Source: Novosphingobium kunmingense | GTDB taxonomy: Bacteria; Pseudomonadota; Alphaproteobacteria; Sphingomonadales; Sphingomonadaceae | DNA length: 64,000 nucleotides | Reading direction: 5' to 3' | Assembly: GCF_002813245.1 (NCBI RefSeq) | Contig: NZ_PHUF01000004.1 | Span: forward strand, 1 to 64,000 | Shown: positions 9,025-17,936 of the stretch, one piece after another | Position numbering within the stretch: position 1 is the first letter of the stretch | Layout: each line of letters opens with the position of its first letter | The notes under the pieces: model-generated | Told to the model about the DNA's origin: nothing | The model's database searches: none | What the model saw: the letters and a program-made list of their open reading frames with translations, nothing else | Translations under genes and position numbers: made by a program

Positions 9025-11229
9025 TCAGCCGATCACCTTGCTGTCCCTGAAACCGGCGATCTCGGCAGGCGAAAAGCCCAGTTCCTGCATGATCTCGTCG
9101 GTGTGCTGGCCAATGGCCGGTGCAGCGTGGCGGAACACCACCGGCACGTCGCCGAAGCACCAGTAGGCGCCCGGCTGTTCAACCGTGCCGTAAAGCGGCT
9201 GTTCAAGCACCGAGATGAGGTTCAGTTCGCGATTTAGCGGGTTGGCGAAGAACTGCTCCTCCGCCGCCTCGAACGTGACCAAATCGCACGGCACACCGGC
9301 AGCCTCCAGCGCGGCGAGCAGGTCTGCCGCGCTGCGACTTTTAGCCTTCGCAGCAAAGCCGGCTTCGTCATCGCCCAAGACCGAGCGCACCGCCGCGCGC
9401 CGCGATTCGGTGCGTGCGGCAATCGCGATCCACTTCCCATCGCTGCATTCGAAGATGCGGTGGTAGGGCGAAAAGCCGGTCTGGTCGCTGTCGAGATGGT
9501 GGGTTTCGGCAAGCGAGCCATCGGGCAGGATGAGCGTCTCGCCCTGGGTCAGGGCCGAGATGCCGAGCAGCGAGGTCTGGGTGGTATACCCGCGCTGGCC
9601 AGACCGCTTGGCATATAGCGACGCCATCAGTTCGACCAGAGCGCTCTGCGCCGACGAAACATCCATGGTGCCAGGCCGGTTGAACATCGGCTTGTTGCCC
9701 AGTCCGGCGTTCTCGAACTCCCATCCCGCGATCGCGTTGAAGATCGAATCGTAACCCGGCCAGTTGCCACGCGTACCGCGCTGGCCATAGGCGCTGACAT
9801 AGTTGAAGGCGATGTCGGGGTTGTGCTTGCGGATCCCTTCATCCGACAAGCCCAGCTTGGCCGCCCCCTTGAAGCGCATGTTGTGGTGGACCGCCTCGGC
9901 CCACTTGAGCAGCCGGTCGAGGATCGGCTCGGCTTCGGGGCGGGTAAGATCGATGGCGATCGAGCGCTTCGAGCGCGATGCCGCCTGGTAGTAGCGGTGC
10001 ATGAACCGGATCCGGTCACCCGTCAGCGCCTCGACCTTGATCACGTCGGCACCCATGTCGCCCATCATCGATGGGCCCATCGGCCCAGCCAGGAACATGC
10101 CGAAATCGACCAGCCGCACCCCTGCCAGCATTTCGGTCGGCTGCCTGCCATCGCCCACCGCAGCCGGTGGCGGGGTCCAGTCGGCATCCCCGCCTTCGCC
10201 GAGCGCCGGCGCCGGTCGGGGCGCGGGCAGATCGGCATCGCTGTGAAACGGGACATTGGGCTGGATCGTGTGGCCCAAGACGGGATCGTCTATTTCCGTC
10301 ACGTAACCGTTGGCGATCACCTCGGGATGGCTGAGCATTCCGCCCAGGGGATAGGCCGGTTCGGCGGCGATGTCGTCGGCGCGCAGGTCGGCCAGCCAGG
10401 CTTCGAGCGGGCGGCGCTTGAAGGCTTCGATCTTGCCCTCTTCGGTGTCGATCTCGACTCCTTCGGCAAGGACCTCCCACATCGTCGGCATGTTGGCGTA
10501 GTCGTACTGTCGGGGCGGATCCATGATCTGGAGCCATTCGCCGCCCTGGCATTCGTACAGCTGTTGCCCGATCGGCCGCGCGCCCAGCGGGTGCGGCGGA
10601 TTGTTGGGCATGGGCCCTGCCGAATTGCGTGCCCAGATCAGCGAAAGCATGACCATGTGGCCCTGGAACAGCGAGGTGTGGGCCGGTCCGCCCCTACCCG
10701 ACTGCAGCCGCGCGACCAGCCGCGCCAGGATCCCTGCCGCGGCGAGGTGCGCCGCCGACCACGAGCCGGCGTTGAATCGCCAGACGATCGGCCCTGCGCG
10801 ATAACCGTCGTTTTCATAAAGCGCGCCGAACCGCGCGGCGACGAGCAGCTCGTCGTCGGACCGCTCGACATCGGGGTGGTTGTAGGGACTTCCGGTTATG
10901 CCGCTGGTGACGAGCCGGGGAAACCGGGCTGCGAGCGTAGCGTCGTCCAGCCCCAGCAGTGCGGCGCGATCGGGCGTGAATTGGTGCAGCAGCACGTCGG
11001 CACCGGCAAGGTGGCACTCCAGCCCGGCACGGCCTTCCGCGCTGTCGAGATCCAGTACGATGCTGCGCTTGTTGCGGTTCCAATTGGCGAAGGTCGCGCC
11101 GCCGCGCGCAGGATCGCCGCCCGGCCGTTCGACCTTAAGGACCTGCGCGCCCAGCGCCGCCAGCATGAGGCCGGCGACCTGGACCGCCTGCCCTTCCCCG
11201 ACCTCGACGATCCGCAGTTCGTTCAGCAT
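9025..11229 (-). CDS. Tandem family III CoA-transferase (CaiB/BaiF), two fused domains
   Basis: At 734 residues it is about twice the usual length because two family III CoA-transferase domains are joined, roughly residues 1-335 and 366-734, by a Pro/Ala/Gly-rich linker. Each starts with the family motif (MLNELRIVEVGEGQAV; MLAGVRLVDFGMFLAGPMG). The region holding the catalytic Asp in this family (VDVSL in the CoA-transferase at 43949) reads AHTSLFQG at 183-190 and TTQTSLLG near 548-557, so I see no Asp in either half. DddD is a known tandem example with one live domain. It is the last gene of the operon 12902 to 9025, and converges on the SDR ending at 9014. Activity needs testing. Confidence 0.88.
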   Translation of the reverse strand: MLNELRIVEVGEGQAVQVAGLMLAALGAQVLKVERPGGDPARGGATFANWNRNKRSIVLDLDSAEGRAGLECHLAGADVLLHQFTPDRAALLGLDDATLAARFPRLVTSGITGSPYNHPDVERSDDELLVAARFGALYENDGYRAGPIVWRFNAGSWSAAHLAAAGILARLVARLQSGRGGPAHTSLFQGHMVMLSLIWARNSAGPMPNNPPHPLGARPIGQQLYECQGGEWLQIMDPPRQYDYANMPTMWEVLAEGVEIDTEEGKIEAFKRRPLEAWLADLRADDIAAEPAYPLGGMLSHPEVIANGYVTEIDDPVLGHTIQPNVPFHSDADLPAPRPAPALGEGGDADWTPPPAAVGDGRQPTEMLAGVRLVDFGMFLAGPMGPSMMGDMGADVIKVEALTGDRIRFMHRYYQAASRSKRSIAIDLTRPEAEPILDRLLKWAEAVHHNMRFKGAAKLGLSDEGIRKHNPDIAFNYVSAYGQRGTRGNWPGYDSIFNAIAGWEFENAGLGNKPMFNRPGTMDVSSAQSALVELMASLYAKRSGQRGYTTQTSLLGISALTQGETLILPDGSLAETHHLDSDQTGFSPYHRIFECSDGKWIAIAARTESRRAAVRSVLGDDEAGFAAKAKSRSAADLLAALEAAGVPCDLVTFEAAEEQFFANPLNRELNLISVLEQPLYGTVEQPGAYWCFGDVPVVFRHAAPAIGQHTDEIMQELGFSPAEIAGFRDSKVIG

Positions 11230-11242
11230 CCCCCGGCGCCCT

Positions 11243-11683
11243 TCAAGCCTTGCGGAAGTTCGGCAGCACCCATCCGTCCTGGATCCCGGTCCAGTCGACC
11301 GTAACCTTCATGCCGATCTGGACGTCCTCGGCATTGCACCCGGTGACGTTGGCATTGAGCCGCGCGCCCGGCGCGCCATCGAGATCGACCACGACGGGCA
11401 CGTAGACGTAATCTTCGCCGTTCGCCGGGTTCTTGTTGCAGACGACAAAGCTGAACACTGCTCCCGTGCCGGGCAACGTCGGCCAATTGACGTCCTGGCT
11501 CGAGCATTCCGGGCAATAGGCCGAAGGCGGCATCCGGAAATGGCCGCAGTTCGCACACTGACACGCAGTCAGCCTGTGTTCCTTCGCCGCCTCCCAGAAC
11601 GGTTCGGTGTTGGGGTTGGTGGTGATGCGAATCTGTTCGCCGGGCAGTAGCAGCGCCGGACCGTACTTGGTGGGCTCGCTCAT
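11243..11683 (-). CDS. DUF35 zinc-ribbon/OB-fold protein, partner of thiolase-like protein
   Basis: A 146-residue protein with a rubredoxin-like zinc ribbon (CQCANCGHF then YCPEC, about residues 43-63) followed by an OB-fold with FSFVVCNKNP and the acyl-CoA-binding-like LDGAPGARLNANV. DUF35 proteins bind and activate thiolase-fold partners; the Ltp2-ChsH2(DUF35) steroid aldolase is the best known. It lies one base after the thiolase-like gene and 13 bases before the tandem CoA-transferase in one operon. It is the first of three DUF35/thiolase-like pairs in the window. Confidence 0.92.
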   Translation of the reverse strand: MSEPTKYGPALLLPGEQIRITTNPNTEPFWEAAKEHRLTACQCANCGHFRMPPSAYCPECSSQDVNWPTLPGTGAVFSFVVCNKNPANGEDYVYVPVVVDLDGAPGARLNANVTGCNAEDVQIGMKVTVDWTGIQDGWVLPNFRKA

Positions 11684-11684
11684 T

Positions 11685-12902
11685 TCATGCGCTCCTCAGG
11701 ATCAGGCTGGACACGGGCAGTGATGCGGGGCCGCCCGAAACGAGCGCGAATTCCGCATCCTTGACCTGGTTGATCGCGGTGCCGCGCACCTGTTCGACCC
11801 CTTCGACTATGTGGGTCATCCCGATGATGTAGGCTTCGTTGAGATTGCCGCCGTGGGTGTTGACCGGGACGCCGCCGTTCACGCCGCCTTGGGTTGCCGC
11901 ATCGTAGCGTATCTTGCCGGACAGCACGTAGTCGTTGCCTTCGCCCTTGTCGCAGAAGCCATAATCCTCGAGTTGCATCAGCACCATCGGGCTGAAGTGG
12001 TCGTAGATCAGCGCGACGTCCATGTCCCGGGCGCAAAGCCCCGACTGGTTCCAGATCCGGTCTGCGGTGAACTTGTGCCCCGAACTGGCGAAGTGCGGAT
12101 CGGGCATGCCCATCCAAGCAAAGGCCCGGCCCCATTCGCGCTGCCCGCCGTGCGCGCAGGCGTGCACCACCGCCGGCTTGTGGCGGCAGTCCTTCGCGCG
12201 GTCCATCGTGGTCGTGATGACCGCCACTGCGCCATCGGTTTCGAGGCAGAAATCGAGGCGCCGCAGCGGATCGGCCAGCATCACCGAGGCATCGTATTCC
12301 TCTTTAGTCAGCGGCACCTTGCGCACCGCCTTGGGGCGGTTGTGGGTGTTGGCCCGCGTGGCCATCACGATTTCGCCGAAGGCGTCCTGGGTAGTGCCAT
12401 AAAGGTGCATGTGCCGGCGCGTGAGCATCGACATCAGATGCCCCGGACCGACCAGCCCCGATGGCTGGAGAAAGCTGTTTTCGGCATTCGGCACGGCCGC
12501 ACCGAAGACTACTCCAAGCCGGTGCTGCGGCAGTTGCTGCAGGGCCATGACCGTGACCGCATACTTGCAGTCTTCGTTGACGAGGCCTGCCGTTGCGAGA
12601 CCGATCGCGCCGGGGCAGCCGCCGCCGCCCGAAGTCAGCGTGGCCGAGAACGACACATGGGGCATCCCCAGCGTCTCCATCAGCGAAGCGGTATCGAACT
12701 TGTCGAGATAGCCCGCCCCGGCCGTGGAATAGTACGAGAACCCGTCGATGTCCTTGATGGAGATGCCGGCATCGGCACAGGCCTTCAGGATCGCTTCGCC
12801 CGCCATGTCGTTTATGGTTCGCGGCCAGCTCTTGCCGCGGACGTAGTAATCCGTGGCGCCCACGCCCACGATCGCCGTCTTGTCCTGATTTGCCCAGGCC
12901 AT
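11685..12902 (-). CDS. Thiolase-like protein (SCP2-thiolase/Ltp2 superfamily)
   Basis: A 405-residue thiolase-fold protein that begins MAWANQDKTAIVGVGATDYY. It keeps the fold motifs ALIYDHFSPMV and VNTHGGNLNEAY, but the true thiolase GHP motif after the GG is missing. It retains a Cys in SGGGGCPGAIGLATAG at the possible nucleophile region, unlike the other two copies. With DUF35 encoded next door the best call is a retro-aldolase of the Ltp2 kind that releases a short acyl unit from a 17-hydroxy-type CoA ester, though thiolysis remains possible. First gene of the operon 12902 to 9025, with a motif A site 26-41 bases before the ATG and SD GAGAGGA. Confidence 0.88.
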   Translation of the reverse strand: MAWANQDKTAIVGVGATDYYVRGKSWPRTINDMAGEAILKACADAGISIKDIDGFSYYSTAGAGYLDKFDTASLMETLGMPHVSFSATLTSGGGGCPGAIGLATAGLVNEDCKYAVTVMALQQLPQHRLGVVFGAAVPNAENSFLQPSGLVGPGHLMSMLTRRHMHLYGTTQDAFGEIVMATRANTHNRPKAVRKVPLTKEEYDASVMLADPLRRLDFCLETDGAVAVITTTMDRAKDCRHKPAVVHACAHGGQREWGRAFAWMGMPDPHFASSGHKFTADRIWNQSGLCARDMDVALIYDHFSPMVLMQLEDYGFCDKGEGNDYVLSGKIRYDAATQGGVNGGVPVNTHGGNLNEAYIIGMTHIVEGVEQVRGTAINQVKDAEFALVSGGPASLPVSSLILRSA

Positions 12903-12927
12903 GCTTGGTCCTCTCGCTTCAGTGCAA

Positions 12928-12943
12928 ACTTATATAACTAGGT
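12928..12943 (+). promoter_or_regulatory. Motif A operator-like palindrome (site 2)
   Basis: ACTTATATAACTAGGT, a perfect fit to the window consensus, followed by GTGATAT as at 3501-3507. It is 26 bases upstream of the thiolase-like gene on the minus strand, overlapping the expected promoter of the 12902 to 9025 operon. Confidence 0.7.
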
Positions 12944-12988
12944 GTGATATGACAGGAGTGGGCCCTTGTCCAGCGCCCATCACGCCGG

Positions 12989-14209
12989 TCAGGTGAAATG
13001 CAGTCGGCGGTACTTGCCGCGGAAGTACAGCAGGGGATCGCGGCGCGGCTCAAATGCAGCGCGCACCACTTTCCCGACGAGGATAAAATGATCGCCCCCG
13101 TCATGGACCGCGTGGCGCCGGCACTCGAATGACACCAGCGATCCGTCGAGCAGGGGAACTCCTGTTTCTCCCGGGGTCCAGGGAGTTGCGGCAAAGCGGT
13201 CCTCGCCCTTGCCGGCAAACCGGTTCGAGGCCGGCTGCTGGCTGGTCTGCAGGACGTTGACGCCAAAGTGCGACGCCTCGCGCAGGATCGGCGCGGTACC
13301 GGCCGTGTTGGCGATGCAGACCAGCAGCAGCGGCGGGTCGAGGCTTACCGAGGTAAAACTGTTCGCCGTCAGGCCGATCGGCGTACCCTGCGCGTCGCAC
13401 GCGGTGACGATCGTCACCCCGGTGGCAAAGCAGCCCATCGCGTCTCGCAGTGTGCGCGCATCCGATCCCGCGCGGAACTCCGCCGCCGATCGCGGCTGCT
13501 TGCGCTCGAGAAAGTCAAGCAGGCGGCCAAGGAACGCTTCGGTCCGATCGGTCACGACCAGAAGGTCGGCGTCCTCGACCTCGACCACTTCGGCGTTGGG
13601 CAACAGAGCGTCGAACTCGATGCTGCTCGCTGCCTGTCCGACCCAGCCGATCCCGCCGCGCACCACCTGGGTGGGCAGGACAAGCGCAGGCGCCGCCCTG
13701 AGCAGTCGCTGGCGGACCACTTCGATGTCGAGGTGCGCTACCGCGCGCGGGTCCCAGCGGGCGTCGCCCTGGCTGGGTTGCTGGCGCAGCCGTTCGCCGA
13801 TCCGCTTCGCGGTCTCTGGATCGGCCCCGACCGGCATGTCGACCAGGACGAGGCCCGCCGCGAGGTTGGCTGCGTCCGTTTCCAGAGCCAGAGCGGCGAT
13901 CCATCCCCCCAAGGTCGCGGCGACGACGACCGGACGCGAGCCAAGCTGCGCCAATACCGCGCGCAAGTCGCCGACGTGCGCGTCGAGATCGTAGGCGCCA
14001 GATTCGGGCCAGTCGCTGCCGCCGTGGCCGCGCAGGTCGAGATTGATCACCCGCCGCCCGGCCTGGACCAAGCCTTCCACCACCACGCTCCAGACCGCCC
14101 GGGTCTGGCCGGCACCGTGCACCAGCAGGATGGCGGGGTCGTGCTCGTCACCGCTGACCTCGGCTTCGAGCGAGGTTGCGCCGAATCCCTGGAAGCGGAC
14201 AAGCGTCAC
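12989..14209 (-). CDS. Fusion of alpha/beta-hydrolase-like domain and flavin reductase domain
   Basis: About 406 residues from a GTG at 14209 that overlaps the GntR stop as GTGA; an ATG at 14239 in frame is the alternative. Residues 1-245 form an alpha/beta-hydrolase fold (LLVHGAG, NLDLRGHGGSDWP). The nucleophile elbow reads VAATLGGW, Thr where Ser is expected, and the C-terminal His region reads EDADLLVVTDR, without His, so this half is probably not a hydrolase. From about residue 255 a flavin reductase (HpaC/HsaB type FMN-binding split barrel) follows: MGCFATGVTIVTACD, GLTANSFTSVSLDPP, FNVL-like FGVNVL. It should supply reduced flavin to a monooxygenase, which is not in this window. Confidence 0.88.
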   Translation of the reverse strand: MTLVRFQGFGATSLEAEVSGDEHDPAILLVHGAGQTRAVWSVVVEGLVQAGRRVINLDLRGHGGSDWPESGAYDLDAHVGDLRAVLAQLGSRPVVVAATLGGWIAALALETDAANLAAGLVLVDMPVGADPETAKRIGERLRQQPSQGDARWDPRAVAHLDIEVVRQRLLRAAPALVLPTQVVRGGIGWVGQAASSIEFDALLPNAEVVEVEDADLLVVTDRTEAFLGRLLDFLERKQPRSAAEFRAGSDARTLRDAMGCFATGVTIVTACDAQGTPIGLTANSFTSVSLDPPLLLVCIANTAGTAPILREASHFGVNVLQTSQQPASNRFAGKGEDRFAATPWTPGETGVPLLDGSLVSFECRRHAVHDGGDHFILVGKVVRAAFEPRRDPLLYFRGKYRRLHFT

Positions 14210-14907
14210 GACGTGCCGCCCGAGGTATCGTCGATCCATTGCTGGATCGCGGCCGAGCGGCGGCGCATGAGCACGCGGGTGATCTCCACGTCGCGATCGA
14301 GAATGGCGCGGCAGATCCGGTTTTGCAGGTCGCGCGCAACCGAGCGCTGTTCGGCCGACTGGTAAAGTCCAACGCGCTGTTCGGACATGCCGAACGAGAA
14401 CCCGATCGCCATGACGAGTTCGATCACCGGGTTGCCGCTCATTTCGGAGACGATCCGCGAGAACTCGGCTTCGAGCGAGATGAGTTCCGACGGGCTATCG
14501 GCCGCTCCGATCCGTTCCACGAACTTCGCCAGCTCGGCGCGCATGTCTTCGTCTGTGCAGCCGCAGGCGAGGCCGCCCGCCTCTTCCGCCACCAACCGGC
14601 TCACCGCCATGATGTCGCCAAGCGTGCCCCCCTTGAGGCGGAGGAATCGCGCCAGGGTGCGGATCGCATCCTGGGCGTCTGGGCGGCTGGCATAGAACCC
14701 GCCCTTGATCCCGCGGCGCACGCTGATCAGCCGGTCGTTTTCGGCGATCTTGGCGGCCTGGCGCAGCGTCGGGCGGCTGACCCCCAGCCGGGACAAGAGA
14801 TCGTCTTCGGCGCCGATGAAATCGCCCTCGCAAAGGGACAGGCTCAATTCGGCCAGTTCGCGGGCGGTTCGGGCGACCAGGCTTTCGGAGTTGATGGTCT
14901 GGTACAT
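14206..14907 (-). CDS. GntR-family transcriptional regulator
   Basis: A 233-residue GntR regulator. The winged helix-turn-helix is at residues about 35-75 (LLSRLGVSRPTLRQAAKIAEN, then DRLISVRRGIKGGFY), followed by a helical ligand domain of FCD/VanR size. It is co-transcribed with the hydrolase/flavin-reductase fusion and diverges from the amidohydrolase operon at 15035. The 127-base gap holds a perfect motif A site and a separate inverted repeat just before this gene. That makes it one of two candidates (with the GntR at 50964) for the protein that reads motif A. Ligand unknown, probably an acyl-CoA or pathway acid. Confidence 0.9.
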   Translation of the reverse strand: MYQTINSESLVARTARELAELSLSLCEGDFIGAEDDLLSRLGVSRPTLRQAAKIAENDRLISVRRGIKGGFYASRPDAQDAIRTLARFLRLKGGTLGDIMAVSRLVAEEAGGLACGCTDEDMRAELAKFVERIGAADSPSELISLEAEFSRIVSEMSGNPVIELVMAIGFSFGMSEQRVGLYQSAEQRSVARDLQNRICRAILDRDVEITRVLMRRRSAAIQQWIDDTSGGTS

Positions 14908-14924
14908 CGGGTCAAAACTCCCAT

Positions 14925-14938
14925 AACAGCTATCTGTT
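14925..14938. promoter_or_regulatory. Inverted repeat before the GntR gene
   Basis: AACAG (14925-14929) and CTGTT (14934-14938) form a perfect repeat around CTAT, 18 bases before the GntR ATG. It differs from motif A and could be an autoregulatory operator. Confidence 0.35.
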
Positions 14939-14979
14939 TATGCACTGCCATGGCCAATGTCCAGTCCGCTCTTGCCTTA

Positions 14980-14995
14980 ACTTATATAACTAGGT
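14980..14995 (+). promoter_or_regulatory. Motif A operator-like palindrome (site 3)
   Basis: ACTTATATAACTAGGT, identical to sites 2 and 4. It lies between the divergent GntR and amidohydrolase genes, 39 bases before the GTG at 15035 and 72 bases before the GntR ATG. Confidence 0.7.
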
Positions 14996-15034
14996 ATCCG
15001 TTAGGCACGAAAGCAGCGACTCGGGAGACGTGCC

Positions 15035-16150
15035 GTGAAACCCTTTGTGTTCAGCGCCGACAGCCACATTCTCGAACCTCCGTCGATCTTCCTCGACGGC
15101 CTGCCCGCAGCACTCAAGAAGCACGCGATTCACAGCCGCAAGGACGGTGACTTCCTGATCACGGGCACCGAGGAAAAGGTCATCTATCGCCTGCGCGTCG
15201 GCCAGCATCGCGAAAAGCAGCTCGGCGACAACGAACGTCGGGGCATCCGGGAAATCGCCGGCCGTCTCGTGGATATGGAGCTCGAGGGGATCGATGCCGA
15301 GATCTGCTTCCCCAGCCTTGGCCTTTGGCTCTACTGCCTTGACGACGCCGAAGCCGAGGCCGCCTCGGCCCGGCTGTACAACGACTGGAACGACAGCTTC
15401 CTCGGCAGCCATCCCAACCGCTTCGTGCGGTGCGGGATGCTGCCGGCGCTCGACTTTTCGAATACGCTTGCCGAGCTCGATTACCTGGCGGCCAAGGGCT
15501 TTACCGCCGCGATGCTGCCCGCCGTGACGCCGCCCGGTCTGGCCAAGTACAACGACGAGAAATGGGATCCTGTCTTCGCCAAGGCGGCGAACCTCGGGAT
15601 CGTCTTCGTGATGCACACCGGCACGGGGCTTGAAACCGTGGTCCACGAGCGCGGCCCGGGGGCCGGGATCATCAACTACACCAAGCAGATGATGGATGCC
15701 CAGAACTCGGTGCAGTACCTCGTTGCCGGCGGGGTGCTGGACCGCAACCCCGGCGCCAAGGTCGCCTTCATCGAAAGCGGGGCGAGCTGGCTCGTGGCCC
15801 TTGCCGAGCGGATGGACGAGGTTGAGGAAGCGCATCACAACTTCGTCTTCCCCAAGCTGTCGCGGCGCTGCAGCCAGATCATCGACGATCAGGTCTGGGC
15901 CAGCTTCCAGCACGACCGCGCCTGCATCACCGCCGCCGCAGCCAAGTTGCCTGGCGCTCGGAACGTGATGTGGGGTTCGGATTATCCCCATGCGGAAGGG
16001 ACCTTCCCGATCAGCCGCCGAATCGTCGACGACCTGTTCGAGGACCTTGCGGTCGACGAGCAGACCAGGCGCGACATCCTCGGCCTCAATGCCGCTCGGC
16101 TGTTCCGCATCGAACCGGTGATCCAGACCAGCGAAACACTGGCGGCCTGA
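15035..16150 (+). CDS. Amidohydrolase_2 family metal-dependent hydrolase
   Basis: A 371-residue TIM-barrel amidohydrolase of the ACMSD/LigW group, started at a GTG with SD GGGAG. Metal ligands are visible: DSH at residues 9-11, His in VFVMHTGTG, and the late Asp in MWGSDYPHAEG. Family members hydrolyse C-C or C-N bonds or decarboxylate aromatic acids; several serve ring-product hydrolysis in degradation clusters. It shares the YPHAEGTFP signature and overall layout with the gene at 18097, so they arose by duplication. First gene of an operon with the fused ACAD, behind motif A site 3. Substrate not known. Confidence 0.88.
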   Translation: MKPFVFSADSHILEPPSIFLDGLPAALKKHAIHSRKDGDFLITGTEEKVIYRLRVGQHREKQLGDNERRGIREIAGRLVDMELEGIDAEICFPSLGLWLYCLDDAEAEAASARLYNDWNDSFLGSHPNRFVRCGMLPALDFSNTLAELDYLAAKGFTAAMLPAVTPPGLAKYNDEKWDPVFAKAANLGIVFVMHTGTGLETVVHERGPGAGIINYTKQMMDAQNSVQYLVAGGVLDRNPGAKVAFIESGASWLVALAERMDEVEEAHHNFVFPKLSRRCSQIIDDQVWASFQHDRACITAAAAKLPGARNVMWGSDYPHAEGTFPISRRIVDDLFEDLAVDEQTRRDILGLNAARLFRIEPVIQTSETLAA

Positions 16151-16166
16151 ACCAAGTCCCTTGAAC

Positions 16167-17936
16167 ATGGTGCAACTCGGTCTCTCAAGCGAGCAACAAG
16201 CCATGTTCGATACCGTCGACGGGGCGCTGGCCGTTCGCGGGCAGCGCTCCGTCGATGCTGTCCTTGACGAACTGGGCGTCGGAGCCCTGCTTAAGGAAGG
16301 CGGTTCTACGTTTGACGCGGCGCTCGTGGCTGAAGCCGCAGGGCGTCACGGGGTGGTGATCTGGCCCGACGAGCGGATCATGACGGTGGCGGCCTGCGTG
16401 GGCATGGCGACGCGCGCGCTCGAAGATGCATCGGCCTATGCCTGCGAGCGCGTGGTGTTCGGGCGCCGGATCGGCGAATATCAGGGCGTCGCTCATACCC
16501 TTGCCAACGCCATCACCGAAATCGAAGGTACGCGCCTGCTCGTATGGCGGGCCATCGCCGCCCGGGCCGAAGCCCTCGCCGAAGCGCCGCGGCTCGACGT
16601 GCAGGCGTTCTGGTGGGCGGCCAAGGCGGTCCTGCCGGCGATCAAGGCCGCGATGCGGACGTTCGGTGGCTATGGGGTATCGGACGATTCCCCGCTTCCC
16701 GCGCTCTATCTCGCGGCCCGTGCCGCGCTTTACGCGGGCGGCGACCCGGACCACATCCTGACCGCTCCGCTTCCCGTCCTCGCCCCGGCCGATCCGGTGT
16801 CGATCAGTTTTACCCCGGACGCCGAGGCTGCGGCTTGGCAGGCGCGGACCGAGATCTTCCTCGAGCAGTTCACGCCGGACGAGAAGGCCGCCTTCGCCGG
16901 TTCGTCCGACAACCACTTGCCCGAACTGCACCGCCGTCTTGCAGCGGCCGGGCTGCTGTTTCCCGACTGGCCTTTGGAATGGGGCGGATCGGGGGCGTCG
17001 GCCCTGGCGACATCGGCGGTGCATCGCACCCTGACGCACGCAGGCTGGCCGATTTCGGTGCTGGTGGTGTCCGATTCGATCGGCAAGCTGCTGATGATGT
17101 TCGGCACGGCCGAAGCCAAGGCCGAAGTCCTTCCGCGCCTGGCCCGGGGCGAGGCGATTGCCTGTCTCGGCCTGTCCGAACCGTCCGGCGGCTCCGACGT
17201 TTTCGGCGCGAGGACGCGCGCCGTGCACGATGGCGCGCGCTGGATCGCCAACGGCCAGAAGGTCTTCACGACCACCGCGCACCAGGCCGAATACGTCCTC
17301 CTCCTCGCGCGGAACGAAGACGGCCTTACGCTGTTCGTCGCCCCGCTGGGCCAGGGGTTCGACCTTGCCCCGGTGCAGACGTTCGCAGGCGAACGGACCA
17401 ACATCACTTTCTATTCCGACTTCGCGATCGAGGACCGCTACCTGCTGGGCGAGGCCAGCAAGGGCGCCAAGGTGCTGGCCGCGACGATGACGCTCGAACA
17501 CAACCAGGGCGACTATTACCTCGGCGCGCTCGACTTTGCCCGGGCGGAGTTGCTGGCAGGCTTGGACGACTTGCTGGAGCGGCCCGAAATCCGCGCCAAC
17601 GAGCCGGCGATTCGCCATTCGCTGGCCCGGCTGGATGCCCATGTCGCGCTGCTCGAAAGCCTCAGCCTGCGCGCAATCTGGGCGGGCGATGCCGGCGAAG
17701 GACAACGCTGGTTCGGCCCGATGTGCAAGTTGTTCGGGACCGAAAGCTGGCACTCGTGCTGCGCAGAGCTGGTCGAACGCTTCGCGCCGTTGTCGCTCGA
17801 CGGGACGATCCCTGCCTTGGCCGCGATAGAGAAGGAGGCCCGCTGCGGCATCCAGGCGACGATCTATGGCGGGGCCAACGAGATCCAGCGCTCCGTCATC
17901 GCCGAGACGCGCCTCAACCTCCCACGCAGCCGTTAA
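16167..17936 (+). CDS. Fused acyl-CoA dehydrogenase (partner-subunit C-terminus joined to a full ACAD)
   Basis: A 589-residue protein from ATG 16167 (a TTG at 16161 is possible). Residues 1 to about 205 look like the N-terminal scrap plus C-terminal helical domain of a small ACAD partner, with VVFGRRIGEYQGVAHTLA and MRTFGGYGVSDDSPLP but no middle beta domain. From about 215 a complete ACAD follows: CLGLSEPSGGSDVFG, ANGQKVFTTTAH, and IYGGANEIQRSVIAETRLN at the end. This joins both halves of a heteromeric ACAD in one chain. It follows the amidohydrolase by 16 bases and should act in the same pathway on a bulky acyl-CoA. Confidence 0.9.
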   Translation: MVQLGLSSEQQAMFDTVDGALAVRGQRSVDAVLDELGVGALLKEGGSTFDAALVAEAAGRHGVVIWPDERIMTVAACVGMATRALEDASAYACERVVFGRRIGEYQGVAHTLANAITEIEGTRLLVWRAIAARAEALAEAPRLDVQAFWWAAKAVLPAIKAAMRTFGGYGVSDDSPLPALYLAARAALYAGGDPDHILTAPLPVLAPADPVSISFTPDAEAAAWQARTEIFLEQFTPDEKAAFAGSSDNHLPELHRRLAAAGLLFPDWPLEWGGSGASALATSAVHRTLTHAGWPISVLVVSDSIGKLLMMFGTAEAKAEVLPRLARGEAIACLGLSEPSGGSDVFGARTRAVHDGARWIANGQKVFTTTAHQAEYVLLLARNEDGLTLFVAPLGQGFDLAPVQTFAGERTNITFYSDFAIEDRYLLGEASKGAKVLAATMTLEHNQGDYYLGALDFARAELLAGLDDLLERPEIRANEPAIRHSLARLDAHVALLESLSLRAIWAGDAGEGQRWFGPMCKLFGTESWHSCCAELVERFAPLSLDGTIPALAAIEKEARCGIQATIYGGANEIQRSVIAETRLNLPRSR

